Notes: generated by a model from the letters alone, not told the origin. 64,000 nucleotides of DNA from Sporodiniella umbellata (GCA_025677835.1 JAIXMR010000016.1:248001-312000); one strand, 5' to 3'; numbered from the stretch's first letter, positions 14,567-26,233 are shown. Program-made: numbers and translations.

Positions 14567-15477
14567 CTATTTGGAGTTTGTATTACTTTCTTGTTGTAAA
14601 TTCTTCATCAATTTTGCGTAGTCTTTTTTTTTAAATGAAAAGTGCAACTTAATAACACACTTCCCTTTTTTGCTTACTACTTACTTAGTCCGCAAGCGTT
14701 GCAAAGAGTACGAGCACCATTTGGGCCTCTTCGCCATTCTGGCGTTTCTAGAGCCTTACAAAACTGGCATTGACCTTGGGTTTTTATTTGTTTCTGTTTG
14801 AGAAAAGGAATTAGCTTAGCTTTTTTTTTTGTATACAGAAACTATGACGTTTACAATCCTTTTGCGTATCTTTGTCTTATAAAATATTCGTACAAAGTAT
14901 TAGTTGTTTTGTTGTTATAATATATATATGCGTGTGTGTGTGTGTTTGCTAATTATTACCTTTTGATCAACAGGTGAAGAATGGCTAAAGTGAGATGAGT
15001 CATTATTATTTGCAGCCAGCTGCTGTTTTCTGAGCCGAAGAAGCGCATTGAGTATTTGGTTTGCTTTGAAAATCATGTCATCTAACCATGGATTTTCACC
15101 GTCTGTTTTACAAAAAAATCCAGCTTCTTTTCCCTCCATATGTTTTCCCAAGCTCATGCATTGTATAATTATCTATTTTTTTTTATGTATGAGATTATTG
15201 AAAAAATGGTACTGTATGTCCACCTCATTTATATCTTTTTCAGCTGCCTGTGTAGATGATGTAGAAGGTATAGAGGCTGACTCTATATGTGATTAAGCAT
15301 ATAGATCATTATATAGGCTTATGTACCTATTGGAGAAAAGTCTTTGATGCTATTAAGAGCAGGTAGTTGTGAATACGACTGTCCAGAGCCGCTTGGTAAT
15401 CTGCTCAACGTGGAAGGATGCGCACCAAAATGCACATCTGAATTACTCAAATTATGTGATATATATGGATTTTCCAT
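14567..15477 (-). CDS. White-collar-type GATA zinc finger transcription factor
   Basis: Five exons (15327-15477, 15213-15282, 14960-15152, 14685-14793, 14567-14622) join in phase to 192 aa. The finger is split by an intron. Exon 4 has [20 protein letters not shown] then TLCNACGL, and exon 5 restores NYAKLMKN. Spacing is C147-x2-C150-x18-C169-x2-C172, the 18-residue loop class found in WC-1, WC-2 and plant GATA factors rather than the 17-residue loop of AreA-type factors. The N-terminal half is Ser-rich and disordered, followed by a short helix ([20 protein letters not shown]). No PAS or LOV domain fits in the region, so it would be a short finger-bearing member. An in-frame stop lies just upstream of 15540, but an additional 5' exon is possible. 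DNA binding to GATA sites is inferred. Confidence 0.82.
14924..14946. repeat. TA/TG dinucleotide repeat in a GATA-factor intron
   Basis: ATATATATG followed by GTGTGTGTGTGTG in the intron between exons 3 and 4 of the GATA gene. Confidence 0.75.
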
Positions 15478-15918
15478 AGTGAGTAGTGAATTAATAGAAG
15501 GTAAGGCTATGCCCTGATTTTTTTCATAGTATGTCTCGCTGTCTTTATCGCTTTTGTTTTAATAAAAAAGGTAACGTTTCAATGAAAATGGCAATTGCTG
15601 GGCTGTGACTTACTTTGACTTCTGGGTAGTCATTTTTTTGAGCAATAGCAATAATAATGAAAGAAAAGAAAGAAAAACAGTTCGAGAAAAAGATGAAATA
15701 ATAAAAAAGGGCTTTGTTAGAAATCAACGTGACAGACGATTTCTTACTGAGGGATTCCCACAGATTTTGATCAATCATATGAATTATCTCGTGTAACGTA
15801 TTCGTGAAACACAAACACAAAGTAGCTTTTATACAAACGTGAAGCTTTGGCTGAATCGAAAGCGAACGGTGTATGTTAATAGTTTTTATTCATGCAAAGT
15901 ATGTACAAAATTTAGTTT
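15478..15918. promoter_or_regulatory. Intergenic region upstream of the GATA factor
   Basis: 441 bp between the SGF73 stop and the GATA-factor ATG, both on the minus strand. It would hold the GATA promoter and possibly an untranslated or extra 5' exon, because the first coding exon is open a little way upstream to a possible acceptor near 15530. No clear TATA element was identified. Confidence 0.4.
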
Positions 15919-17498
15919 TTAAAGTTGTGTGGTGTATGTATGTCGGAGAGAAAGTCTTTCATTAGTAACATTTGGTTTAGGAGTAATAGCGTCTAGTAGC
16001 GTGCTTCGTATACGGAAATACTGTCGTTTGCGCCTAATAAAAAAGCAAGGTTTTTGCGCTAAAGGCGATGGCTTGATTGTCTGAATGGCCTGCATAATAC
16101 TGTCAATTTCTTCATCAGAGTCAAAGAATTCCTCCTCTATCGGTTGGCTAGAATCTTGGTTTTGTAGTTTGTTTCTAACTGTAGTGTTTTCACCTGTAAC
16201 TAGCTCAGGAAATCTTGGTTGGTTTTGCAGTTTTTTCAGGTGTTTGAGTGGCTTCTCTTGATTTAGCATAGCTGGCTTTGCTGTTCGTATAGAGGTTTTG
16301 CTAGAAACTAAGTTTTTTTTTTTATGAGAGGGAAGAAAGAAAAGCCAAGAAAATGAAAGCATATACAAAAGAAAATCTTGGTTACCTTTGTTTTTCAGGG
16401 ATAACTCTTGATTTGGTGACCTTTCACCAATTATTTTTAGGTAGGTAACTAGCAATGAATCATATGTTTCGGATCGTCCTTTCACAGCACGTTTTGCTCC
16501 TATGGAGTGGCTTTTGCATGTTATTGAACGCTTGCAAGGTGTGTTTGTTGGCGGCTGAACAACCCCACATTGTCTGTCTAAATCCAGCGGCGCTTTTTTT
16601 TATTCACTTAGTTTGAACATAAGAATGTTTACAATATACGTTTTAAATATGATCTGATTACCTTTTTCTTTTACTCCCTTTTTCTGCTTTTTAAGTTTTT
16701 TCTCTCTTATTAAGTCTTTGGAAAAGTTTAGTCTACATAAAATTGCTCAACAAACTTTACCCTCATCTTGGCTTCTGGCTAGCTTTTTCCTATTGCTTTT
16801 TTCCAAGCTTGTGTGGTTTTCAGAGTTATTGGCTGAATTCAGCCTACTTCTTAAACACATATCTTTGGACGATTTAGCATCTTTCATGTCAACTATATTT
16901 CTGATTTACCAGCATGGGCTTTGAATCTGCTTGGCAATAAAGGTCTATAGCAACTAATACACTTAACCACTACTGTTTCCTCCTCCATAGGCATAGATCC
17001 TAATATTTCCATATCTTTTGCATCAAACCGAGTAGTTTCAGGTGAGTCTGCTTCTGAGCAGCCATTTTCTTCTTCAGAGTCCAAGTCCAAGTTGTCTTTC
17101 ACTGAACTCCAGGATGATCCGCCTATGGTTTTAAACTCCTTATTTTTCAGCTTAATATTGACTTTACACCAGTTTTGCTCATCTTGAAATAAAGCCAAAG
17201 CATTAGGCGTTACGTGTTTACCCCAAATTTCTTCAGAGTTAAACAAAGGCTTGGAAAGCGTCATTATATCTACTATATGTTTGCTGCTTGTCAAAAAAAA
17301 AAAAAAAAAAAAAAAAAGAAACAGGCTATTTACCTGTCTCAATATTTTCTATTTTCTTCTCTTTAGCTTTCAAAATGCTTTGTTGCTCATCTGTCAAGAG
17401 GCCTAAAATACAGAGCTCAATCGCAAATCAAAAAAGTTGATCTTGTTCTTTATACCCCCAGAAAGAGCAACTTTTTTAAAGTTTCCGTTTGGGGCCAT
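15919..17498 (-). CDS. SGF73: SAGA deubiquitinase-module subunit SGF73/ataxin-7 homologue
   Basis: Seven exons (17456-17498, 17334-17402, 16910-17269, 16761-16862, 16662-16715, 16386-16592, 15919-16307) join in phase to 407 aa. The N-terminal part carries a zinc knuckle split by a 47-bp intron: [17 protein letters not shown] then DMC, giving C141-x2-C144-x11-H156-x3-C160. The SCA7 box lies in exon 6: [20 protein letters not shown], then [18 protein letters not shown] and YDSLL. In yeast and animals this protein anchors the Ubp8/USP22 module that removes ubiquitin from histone H2B, and its SCA7 domain contacts nucleosomes. The C-terminus is acidic ([15 protein letters not shown]) then basic. 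The order of zinc finger and SCA7 box matches the family, so the assignment is firm. Confidence 0.9.
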
Positions 17499-20400
17499 CA
17501 CGATGAATGCTCAGCAAATTACAAAGCTGTTTGTGTTCTATGTTCTTTCTTTCTTTTTCCTCTTAAATTTCCTCTGTTACAAAAGTACGTGTTTTTTATC
17601 ACAAATCCAAAGTCGATCGAAAGAAACGTAAGAGAAAGAAAAGAAAGCTCCTACAATAAAAACTACGTCATCACTAGACGAATTACCTATTTATTAGAGA
17701 CGGGGTTTCGAATGTATTGTACACCCATAGAGCAAAAGCGTGCCAGTAAAAATCGACTTTACTACGGTTATTGCTATCACCGCTATTGTTTTTTTAAACA
17801 AGGCCAGGCGAATACTGTAGTTTAGCGTTACCATAAGTTGGATGTTTATTTTGGGTGAAGAATGTATTCACCACTAATGGCCTGTTTGTTAGTCGAAGTT
17901 AATGAAATAAACACAGTTTCTATATATCCATCTGCCTCAACCTAGGGCGTATATACGCGATGTGTGCATACTATTGGCTTCTTGTTTAGACCTCTCTCCT
18001 ATACAGCTTTTTTTCTTTTAGAAAACTAAAAGATTGATGAATTTACAGAACAAAGAAAAATGTATAAAAGACAACGGCTATTGGCAGTAATGGTATTTTA
18101 GAGAAAGACGAAGAGCATATCTCTAGAAAGAAAATACCAACCTGAAAAAAACCTTTAGAAATAGAAATAGACTCAAGTACTTAAGCTATTGACCGTGAAA
18201 TGTTCGCTTCAAGAGTTTGCTTAAAGCAAAAGCAATGTACTGGTTGTTGGGTGTAGGATGTGTAGAAGTTTATTATATGCTTGGTAACACAAGGCTATGA
18301 AAACAACCAATAGGTGTATAGTTTTCGAGTGCGCTAGACAAACGGGGATCTCGCTTGAAATTTTAGATTTAAGAACATTTGCATGGACTAACGATAGTCG
18401 ACTGAAGTTTATTCATAGAGAGACGTCCATGATTTAACAAGATAATAAGATTATCTAGATTTTCTCTTTTCTTCCCTATATTATGTTTATTTTATTTCTA
18501 GTAATTGTCCAGTCACTGCAAAACGCTTAGTTTCTTGCTTCTTCTTAGATTGTTCCCATCTCTTAAACTAAGATAACCTGTGGAATCACCTTAATATTTT
18601 AGATTTGATACATGCCTTAAAGACGTTGTTTTTTTTTAGATTCTTTATTTTTGAATATTTTGAGACGTCTCTCATAAATGAAAATATTTTTTTGTATGCA
18701 AGATACACATAAACTATGTCAACAAAGGCCCTTATATAGTATAATAATGCCCTATCCATAAAAGCGTTAGTATCAAGCTAAATAAGAAATACCCTCCGAA
18801 AAGTTGCCTCAGAAAGTGTTTTAGATTGACCTCCACTTTTTATTTTTCTCGTATGCATAATGCTTTTAAAATCAGTATTGTATATTTCTGCGTACTTTGT
18901 ATTATAAAATTTGTATCGATTTTGAAAATACTGTATACTTTCATCACAGTGAAGCATTAAGAAAATACTGTTAGAGTGTATGCGGAAAAAATTGTATTTT
19001 TCACCTTTTCTCTCGATAAATCGTAATACTGATATGTAAAAGGAAATATTAGATCGAAGTAAATGATCGAAGCTTTAAATTAGAGAAATAATATGGTGGT
19101 TCAATGACGTATTACGATATTGCTACCAGTAATCTTAGTTATCTGGCACAGTCTGCAACACTGAATGGGCTGAGCTAAACAGTTTTCCTTTTATGATAAC
19201 GCCGGTCATGGTTTTCAAAAAAAAAAAGTAACAAGCTTCTGTATTACTTACAGGTCAAACGGTAGTATAGTAACACTATCTGGAAACACGAGTTGCACTC
19301 TAGAGATAAGCTCATATATAATACACAGCCATAAATAGTACGCTTTGAAATTAAAGAGTTATTATGGTGGTACTGGTATTCTTTCCATACTGTTGGTAGT
19401 CGTTCTGTTTACTTGTTATATACATATACTTTGGTATTGTTTTTGTTTTTTTTTTTTTTAAAAAAAAAAGCACTAAATAATCTTAGCCCTATTCTTTGAA
19501 TGTGTTGCTTAGTTCACTTGGAATGTACTATCCAAAGCAAGTTAGCTAAAAACGCTAGAGAGTATAGCTAAAACCTGGGGGCTTTATAACTTCTTTAAAC
19601 TTAAGAACTTTCTTTTTTTTTCATAGCTATATAATTATTAAGTTACAATGTTTCCACAAAAGCCCTCGGCGTATAGCAAAAATTCCAAACGTAAACAATT
19701 ATATAGGAGTCCCTTTTGTTGTCTTAAAGCCGTAACAACCGATAAAAAACTATTATGGTATACAATACACCATTTTTTTATGTATGCACACATGGGCCAA
19801 TTGCTAAAGATCAAAACCTGATAGCCATGTAATAGTACAGCGTTTATATTCTAATTTATTTCCTCTTTGCAAAAACGTATTTCGAGTTCTGTAAGAAGTT
19901 GCTACATGTTGTATACTCAAATATAAAAGTCATTTGATGTTCGTCACAAATACAGCTATTGCCTGCCTTGGGTCTTTTAGCCCTCAGCGTGTCAAAAAAA
20001 AAAGAGGAGATATTATTTCAAAGAGATCTTTATATAAATTATAGTAATCTGTGAAACCAGCTTTAGCGTTTTATTGTTGAAAATTAGATCCTAGTAGATG
20101 GAACAGGGTATTTTTTTGTAACGATATAGAAAAGTCGACCTTCAGGTTAAAATCTACCTAGAAAACTTTTCATTCTGCAGCTTCTACTAAATGGAGAAGT
20201 ATTATAATCCTCTTTTTTTCAACTGCAGTATTGATGTCCACACTTTCTCACAAAATGAGGCAGGCCAATATTTAATTCGCCGACGTTATTAAATAACTCG
20301 AGTGTCTTCGAGTCATTTAAGGATTTAAATAGCTCAGATTTTCTAACGATATTTGTTTGTGTCAAAAAAAAACCAGTTTGTTTACAGGGTTCTTTTTTGA

Positions 20401-20676
20401 CAAGGTAAAGCATTTTCTAGAAGTGAATAAAAGAAATAAAATATGCCAGATATAAAGTGCGCCAGTAGGACTAAATAACAAAGAGATCTGAAATTTGTTC
20501 GAAGACGATTGGCTGAGCTGTCACACAAAACCTGTTACTGCTTTTGGGAACTTTTTCTGCCCCTCCGGCCTTATCTGTGACCGAGTTTCCGCTTATTTTA
20601 TAGAATTTTCTTTCTATTTTTTTTTTCTTTAGCAATTTAAACAAGAGCAAAAAATACCCTAAGAAAAGAACTACAA
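17499..20676. other. Gene-free AT-rich interval
   Basis: About 3.2 kb. It contains the divergent upstream regions of SGF73 (leftward) and the P5 ATPase (rightward). Small ORFs such as 17589-17825 (+) and 20219-20413 (-) have no recognisable family and no convincing exon partners. No repeat ends or RNA genes were seen. A T14A10 run lies at 19446-19469. Confidence 0.55.
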
Positions 20677-23600
20677 ATGAAAATAATCCATTTTTTTTGT
20701 GGTTTGCTTACAATACTCTGTATTGTCAATGCTCTGCCCTTGTTTGAAGTTGGTAAAAACAATTGAAAAGGTGTACCTTTTTTTTGTATTGATTTTTTAT
20801 TTTAGCCAACCAGTATGATAGATATGGACAAAAATGCCCTTTGTTAGCTCACAATAATGTACCCTGTCCCACTGTCTGTGTTAAAGATCAGTCAACTTGT
20901 CCATCATCTTTAGCTGCGACCTGTGCCCCTGGTCTATCGTTTTGCGACGATGGCACCTGTAAAGCATCATGCAAAGGGGTTATCAATGTGTGTCAGTGTA
21001 GTGATGATAGTGTTCTTTTGAAGCCATGCGCCTCAGGACAGCTTGTTAACATTACACATTTCGACCCTGAGAATCAAATTAAACAAATTCGTAACAGCTG
21101 TTCAGCAGCAGCCGGTATGAATGCCAGCGACATTGGCGAGTGGGGAACACCTTCCAACAGTGTCTGGCTAGTGTGCCCTATGGTAGACCCTTTTTTTACA
21201 TATAAAGAGCCGATGTGGATTGCAGTTTGGTCATTGATGGGAGCACAAGCAGCGATCCTTTTGCTCTGGACATTTTATAAACAGCTCAGAGAATCGAAAT
21301 TCCACGCCGAGTTAGCAAAAACCGAATATCAGGATAAACCATCTGCAATAGACGAAGCTGAGCTTATCAAGAACGAGAAAGGGGTCGTATCCTTTAAAAA
21401 TTCGTCAATTGACACAGATTCTATTAAAGAGTTCGAGAGATTAGTCTTTAAAGGCTTCAAAACCGATTACTTTGGTCTGTTCGCCTTTGGCTCTGTCATT
21501 ACTACCACCTTGTTGTTTTTCGTTTTTCTAGGTTGTATCGTGGGTGACTACTGTAAGTGTTACTAGTGTAACCTTGCATTATGAAAAAAGGAATACTGAT
21601 CTGTTACACATATTAGATGGTACTATCACAGGTGTGCAACTCCAAGTTTTCTTGTCCTCTGATCTTTCTTCTAAAATATTCGTCGCCGTCTGGCATATTG
21701 CTGCAGCATGGTTTTGCTTGGTCATGTTTAAGAGAAAAACCATACGAAATTATTTTCGAATCGAAGGATTTGCTCACAAGTGCCCCTTTGTTCAAGTACA
21801 ACGTAAGCAAGATGAACTGATCTTTTTGGATGATGGTACCAAGTGGCTAAGTAAACTTAGAGACTTGGAATCGTACATTGTAAAGAAATTTGAGTAAGTA
21901 TTAAGAATCGTTAAAGTATCAGAAAAAAGCTAAATTCGGTTAATCGTAGAATGAACGTCGTAGTATCTACTTGTTCTGTACAATCAGGAGCTAACAATGT
22001 TCGCTACTTTGAGTATCAATGTATGCGATATGTTTACAACACAAAAAAATCACGATTTGAGCCTTTTGAATATGACCTTGGCTCTACTCATAAACAACTT
22101 CAAGACTGGTCAAAGGGATTAACTAATGAAGAGGCAGAAAACAAAGCAGCTATCATTGGACCCAATATAATCAAAGTTTACGTACCCTCGATTCCAATGG
22201 CTATTGCTCAGGAGTAAGTTTACAAACATACCACACCATATGTATAGAGCACTTTGACTTAGAATTCAAAACATAGGTTCTCTTCCTTCCTGTATCTCTA
22301 TCAGATGATGTGTATGTGGGTATGGTATTACTTTCAGTATTACAAAATGGGCCTTGTACAAACTTCCATCATTTTGTTCTCTGCTTTTATTCGCATTGTC
22401 TTGCGTCTAAGAGCTGAGCGTCGTATCCAAGCCATGGCGCAACATGTCACTACGGTAGCTGTTTTACGTAATGGTGAATGGATTAATGCATCCAGTGCTA
22501 GTCTTGTGCCAGGGGACATTTTTGAGGTGCAAGAGAACACCTTGGTTCCTTGTGATGCTGTGATTTTGTCAGGAACAGTCGTTGTCAACGAATCGTCTTT
22601 GACTGGTGAAGCCATGCCTATCCGAAAGATTGCAATTGCCAATGATAACAACGTTTACGAAATGAACGGCTCCGGTAAAGTCAACACCTTATTTGCTGGT
22701 AGTATCATATCTCAAACCACAGCGACCTCATCCAACCCTGAAAAGGGCCGTGTTTTTGCCCTGACGCTTCGTACGGGTATTTCTACTGAGAAAGGCATGT
22801 TGATCCACAAGATTTTGTTCCCTGCCCCTGTCTCTTTTATCTTTAATGAGCACATCAAGGTTGCTATTTCTATTCTTCTCATCTGGGGGTTTGTTGCTTT
22901 CTGTCTTTCTCTTTATCTTATGGGCCGTGGCAACATCACAAGTTGGTTTTATGGCGTGTTTGTCATGTCTGAGATTTTCTCTCCTCTTTTACCTGCTGCT
23001 TTTACCATCAACCAGTCTGTGTGCGCTGCTCGTCTCCGAAGTCGAAAGATTCTTTGTATCGACTTGCCTCGCATTAACCTTTCTGGTAAAGTTCGTATCT
23101 TTTGCTTTGACAAGACCGGTACCCTTACTCGCGAAGGGCTTGAATTTTATGGTGCAGTCAGCAAGAGCGAGAGTGGTGTTTTTAGTGAACGCCAAGAGGA
23201 TCCTATGGTAATGGAAAGCTTGATGGCTATGGGAATAGCTACCTGTCATGCTGTCACAAAGGTCAAAGACCAATATATTGGTAACCCAGTAGATATTGAA
23301 TCTTTCCATTCCATGAAGTGGGAACTGTTGCCTCCTGCTGAACCTGAGTATCTCGACACCCTCAAGGCCCCTACTATCGGCACACAGGAACGTACAGTCC
23401 ATGTTGTACGCCGTTTTGAATTTGTACATGCCCGCGCCTCTCAATCTGTTGCTGTCCTCGATCCGCATACCCTTCAAGTCCACGTTTTCTTGAAGGGTTC
23501 GTTTGAACGCATCAAGACGCTTTCTCAGCCCGAATCTGTACCCCACAACTACGATAATGAAGCTGCCAAATATGCTAAAGAGGGATGCTATGTTCTTGGT

Positions 23601-25106
23601 ATGGCCCACCGTATCCTAGGCACATTAAATCAGGATATCACTCTTGAGCAAATCAAGTCTATGAGCCGAGATGAGCTTGAAGAGGGTTGCTCTTTTACTG
23701 GCTTTGTCTTGTTCCGAAATATGCTCAAACATGACACAGCCCAAGCCATTGCTGAACTCAAAGGAGGTGACACCCGTGTGGTCATGATTACTGGTGATAC
23801 CGCTCTCACAGGTATCTACATTGCCCGTCAATGCGGTATGATTGAGCCTCATCAACGCGTTCTTTTGGGTGATGTGGTTTCGGGTCAAGTTGTATGGCAC
23901 GATGTAGACACTGAGGAAAAAGTAGATGTGGATGAAGTACTTGATTCGGACTTCCGTGATGATCATGAAAAGCGAGTTGAACTAGCAGTCACTGGCCGTG
24001 CCTTTGAGTTTTTGATTTCTCAGGGCAGTATGCGTAAATACCTTTTGTTGACTCGTGTTTTTGCTCGTATGACACCCAACGATAAGGTAATGTGTGTACA
24101 GTTTCATATGGAAAAGGGTGTTACGGCCATGTGTGGCGACGGCGGTAATGACTGTGGCGCGCTCCGTGCTGCTCATGTGGGTCTTGCCTTATCTGAATCT
24201 GAAGCGTCGATTGTGTCGCCTTTTAGTACCAACAACCGCTCGGTTATGCAATGTGTTGAACTTTTACGACAAGGACGTTCTGCTTTGGCTACCAGTTTCT
24301 CCAACTACAAATTCTTGATTTTGTATGGCGAATGTATGGCTTTCTGGGAACTCTGTATGTTTTACTTTACTGTGATCGCTTCACAGCCTGTATGGATTAC
24401 CATTGATGGTTTTATTACTACCACCATGACTATTGCTATTACTCAAGCTTTACCTGCCAAAAAACTTAGCCCATGCCGGCCTACTGCCAAGCCATTGGGT
24501 GCATACACTCTTTCCTCTTTGTTGGGTGTGATATTTATCAACTTTTGGTTCCTTGTATGTAGTATTGTTTGGCTGTTTCAACAAGACTGGTTTATCTGTA
24601 ACCAATTTGACAGTTCTGCTATCGACTCTGCCAAATGGTGGCTCTTGGCTGACAATTTTGAAGCTGAAGTGATTTCTATTGTAATCATTTTCCAATTCTT
24701 CAACAGTGGTGCAATTGTAAACTTTGGCTCTCAGTTCCGTCAATCGTGGTGGAGAAATTACACGTTGGTGTTTGTTTGGTGTGCTTTCTTTATCAGTACC
24801 ACTTACATAACTTTGGCTGATCCCAACCCTTACAGTTGTATTTTCCGTATCAACTGCGGCTCTACCCAAACTTTGGTCGAACTCGGTTACCCTCGACCCA
24901 ATTGGGGAATTGATGATTACAATGCACCCTTAGGACATAACGTACTACCTAAATGGTTCCGTTATCAACTGTGGGCTTACTGCTTAGCTAATTGTATATG
25001 CACTATTATTTGGGAACGTATCTGTATCTTATGGATCGGTCGTAGCTGGGCCATAAGACGGAAAAGACTTTATCCAAGCAAGAAGAACATGCCTTTCAAA
25101 CTTTAA
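20677..25106 (+). CDS. P5-type (P5B-like) ATPase with signal peptide and Cys-rich ectodomain
   Basis: Five exons (20677-20752, 20806-21552, 21617-21893, 21950-22213, 22277-25106) join in phase to 1397 aa. It starts with a signal peptide (MKIIHFFCGLLTILCIVNA). About 135 residues follow with 13 cysteines and NIT/NAS glycosylation sites, then an extra membrane helix (PMWIAVWSLMGAQAAILLL, near 162). The ATPase core is complete: actuator SSLTGEAMPI, phosphorylation site FCFDKTGTLTREG (D near 733), VVMITGDTALTG, and hinge MCGDGGNDCGALRAAHVGLA. GDGGNDCGAL and the RINLSGKVRIFCFDKTG context are P5-like. The M4 motif reads FSPLLPAAF, where P5B pumps (ATP13A2, Ypk9; polyamine export from lysosomes/vacuoles) have PPALP. 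The actuator has TGEA instead of TGES. The substrate is therefore uncertain. The last exon is long and better GC-balanced than its surroundings. Confidence 0.9.
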
Positions 25107-25504
25107 GGGTGAAACCCCCTATCTCATACCTTACATATACATAAACAGCACATTATATTTTTTAGAACTCTTTTTTTTTTTTTTTTAAGAGAGATTTGTT
25201 TATCTTTCTATTGTTTATGCGGCAACCGATCAGTGGTTACTTTTAAAAAACATTAATCCTTAGACAACAGCTTTGGTTGTTTTACTTGGACTCAGTCACT
25301 GTGTCTGAAGCTTGACTATTCAAAAATTAAGGAGATAAAGGCATGCAAAAACATTGTTTTGTACTAATGTTTATTATACTCAAGAGACTGTTGATGAAAA
25401 AAAAAAGGGGGGGGGACTTTTCTCATAAAATGGATACACCTGTTCAATGACGCTTTGGATTTTAAAGGGCTGAAGGCGTTTAAGACTGTAATGGGGAGTG
25501 TATA
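25107..25504. other. Intergenic region with poly-T and poly-G tracts, up to transposon TA
   Basis: Downstream of the ATPase. Contains a T17 run near 25171-25187 and a run of G residues near 25408-25415 after an A-tract. No gene is seen. The TA dinucleotide at 25503-25504 flanks the inverted repeat of the adjacent element. Confidence 0.5.
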
Positions 25505-25620
25505 GATACACCTTTTGTCAAAACGGTGTCGCAAGAAAAAAAATAAAGTGTCGCACTTTTAAACAAAGCAGTGTCGTATGCTTTTAGAAAAAGTGTCCCA
25601 TAACTTAAGAAAACAATTTC
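25505..25620. repeat. Left terminal inverted repeat of the Tc1/mariner-like element
   Basis: Begins GATACACCTTTTG at the TA. It contains GTGTCGCA subrepeats at about 25525, 25549 and a diverged copy near 25572. The inner boundary is approximate. Confidence 0.7.
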
Positions 25621-25664
25621 GTGCTTTTCAAGAAAAAAGATTATATCGCATACATAATTGTTTA

Positions 25665-26036
25665 TTAAATAAGATGGCCTGCAAGGCAGTCATCAAAATG
25701 TCTAGTGGAATAGCGTTCAACTTCTTCAAAAGACGACTGGGCAACTTGGGTGTTAGCATCTGCACTTATTTGAGGAATAGTATCTTTTTTAAGTACAAAC
25801 TCTCTTTTCACACTACTCTTAATAACAGATCAAAATTGTTCTATCGGCTTGAGTTCTGGAGAGTAAGGCGGCAAATAAATGCGCTCTTCAATCATCTCAC
25901 CAATTATTTTGCCTATATGTATGGGCGTATTATCTATGACTAGACAATGTCCCTTCATTTCAGGAAATTTGTCCATCTCAGCAAAAGCGTTCTTAATAAA
26001 ATTGGCATAGTGATTAGTTACCGTGCCCTTTGTTTG
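25665..26036 (-). pseudogene. DDE transposase C-terminal fragment with in-frame stop
   Basis: Minus-strand reading gives KGTVTNHYANFIKNAFAEM, then HCLVIDNTPIHIGKIIGEM and ERIYLPPYSPELKPIEQF. These are the second and third catalytic blocks of Tc1/IS630-type DDE_3 transposases (the Asp of VIDN and the Glu of PELKPIE). The invariant Trp that normally follows EQF is replaced by a TGA stop at 25830-25832, and the frame continues SVIKSSVKREFVLKK to a TAA at 25665-25667. The first catalytic Asp and the DNA-binding domain are absent. The plus-strand ORF over 25578-25943 is a shadow. It cannot encode an active enzyme. Confidence 0.85.
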
Positions 26037-26079
26037 CTACTTTCTGTCATCGGCCAGCTTTCTTTTTTCTTTCTTTTTT

Positions 26080-26233
26080 TTTGAAAAGCACGACATTATT
26101 TATTAAAAAGTGCGACACTAGCTTCTCAAGTTGTGCGTTTTTTTTTTAAAAAAAACATACAATACTGCTTAGCTTGAAAATGCGACACTTTATTTTTTTT
26201 TTTTTGCGACATTATTTTGGCAAAAGGTGTATC
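26080..26233. repeat. Right terminal inverted repeat of the Tc1/mariner-like element
   Basis: Ends GGCAAAAGGTGTATC at 26233, followed by TA. It carries inverted GTGTCGCA-type copies near 26088, 26112, 26180 and 26205, and a T10A8 palindrome at 26138-26155. The inner edge is approximate. Confidence 0.7.

Larger units (their letters stand above)
25505..26233 (-). mobile_element. Decayed Tc1/mariner-like element with TIRs and TA target duplication
   Basis: The left end reads GATACACCTTTTGTCAAAA and the right end is its near-perfect inverse (TTTTGGCAAAAGGTGTATC). Each is flanked outward by TA (25503-25504 and 26234-26235), the target duplication of the Tc1/mariner superfamily. Inside the ends, a GTGTCGCA-type subrepeat recurs at least twice in each arm in inverted orientation (for example AAAGTGTCGCACTTTT at left and AAAAAGTGCGACACT at right), so the arms are inverted repeats over roughly 100-150 bp with gaps. 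Between them on the minus strand is the C-terminal part of a DDE transposase. The element is only 729 bp, so most of the transposase is missing. It is an internally deleted, non-autonomous copy. Confidence 0.82.

Noticed and set aside
17589..17825. Plus-strand ORF of 78 codons upstream of SGF73
   Set aside because: No family match by eye, no plausible exon partner, and it lies in the shared upstream region of SGF73.
22989..23609. Minus-strand ORF of 206 codons inside the P5 ATPase
   Set aside because: A shadow of the long ATPase exon caused by its codon bias; the sense frame holds the catalytic motifs.
25578..25943. Plus-strand ORF of 121 codons within the transposon
   Set aside because: The opposite strand encodes the conserved DDE blocks; this frame is its shadow.
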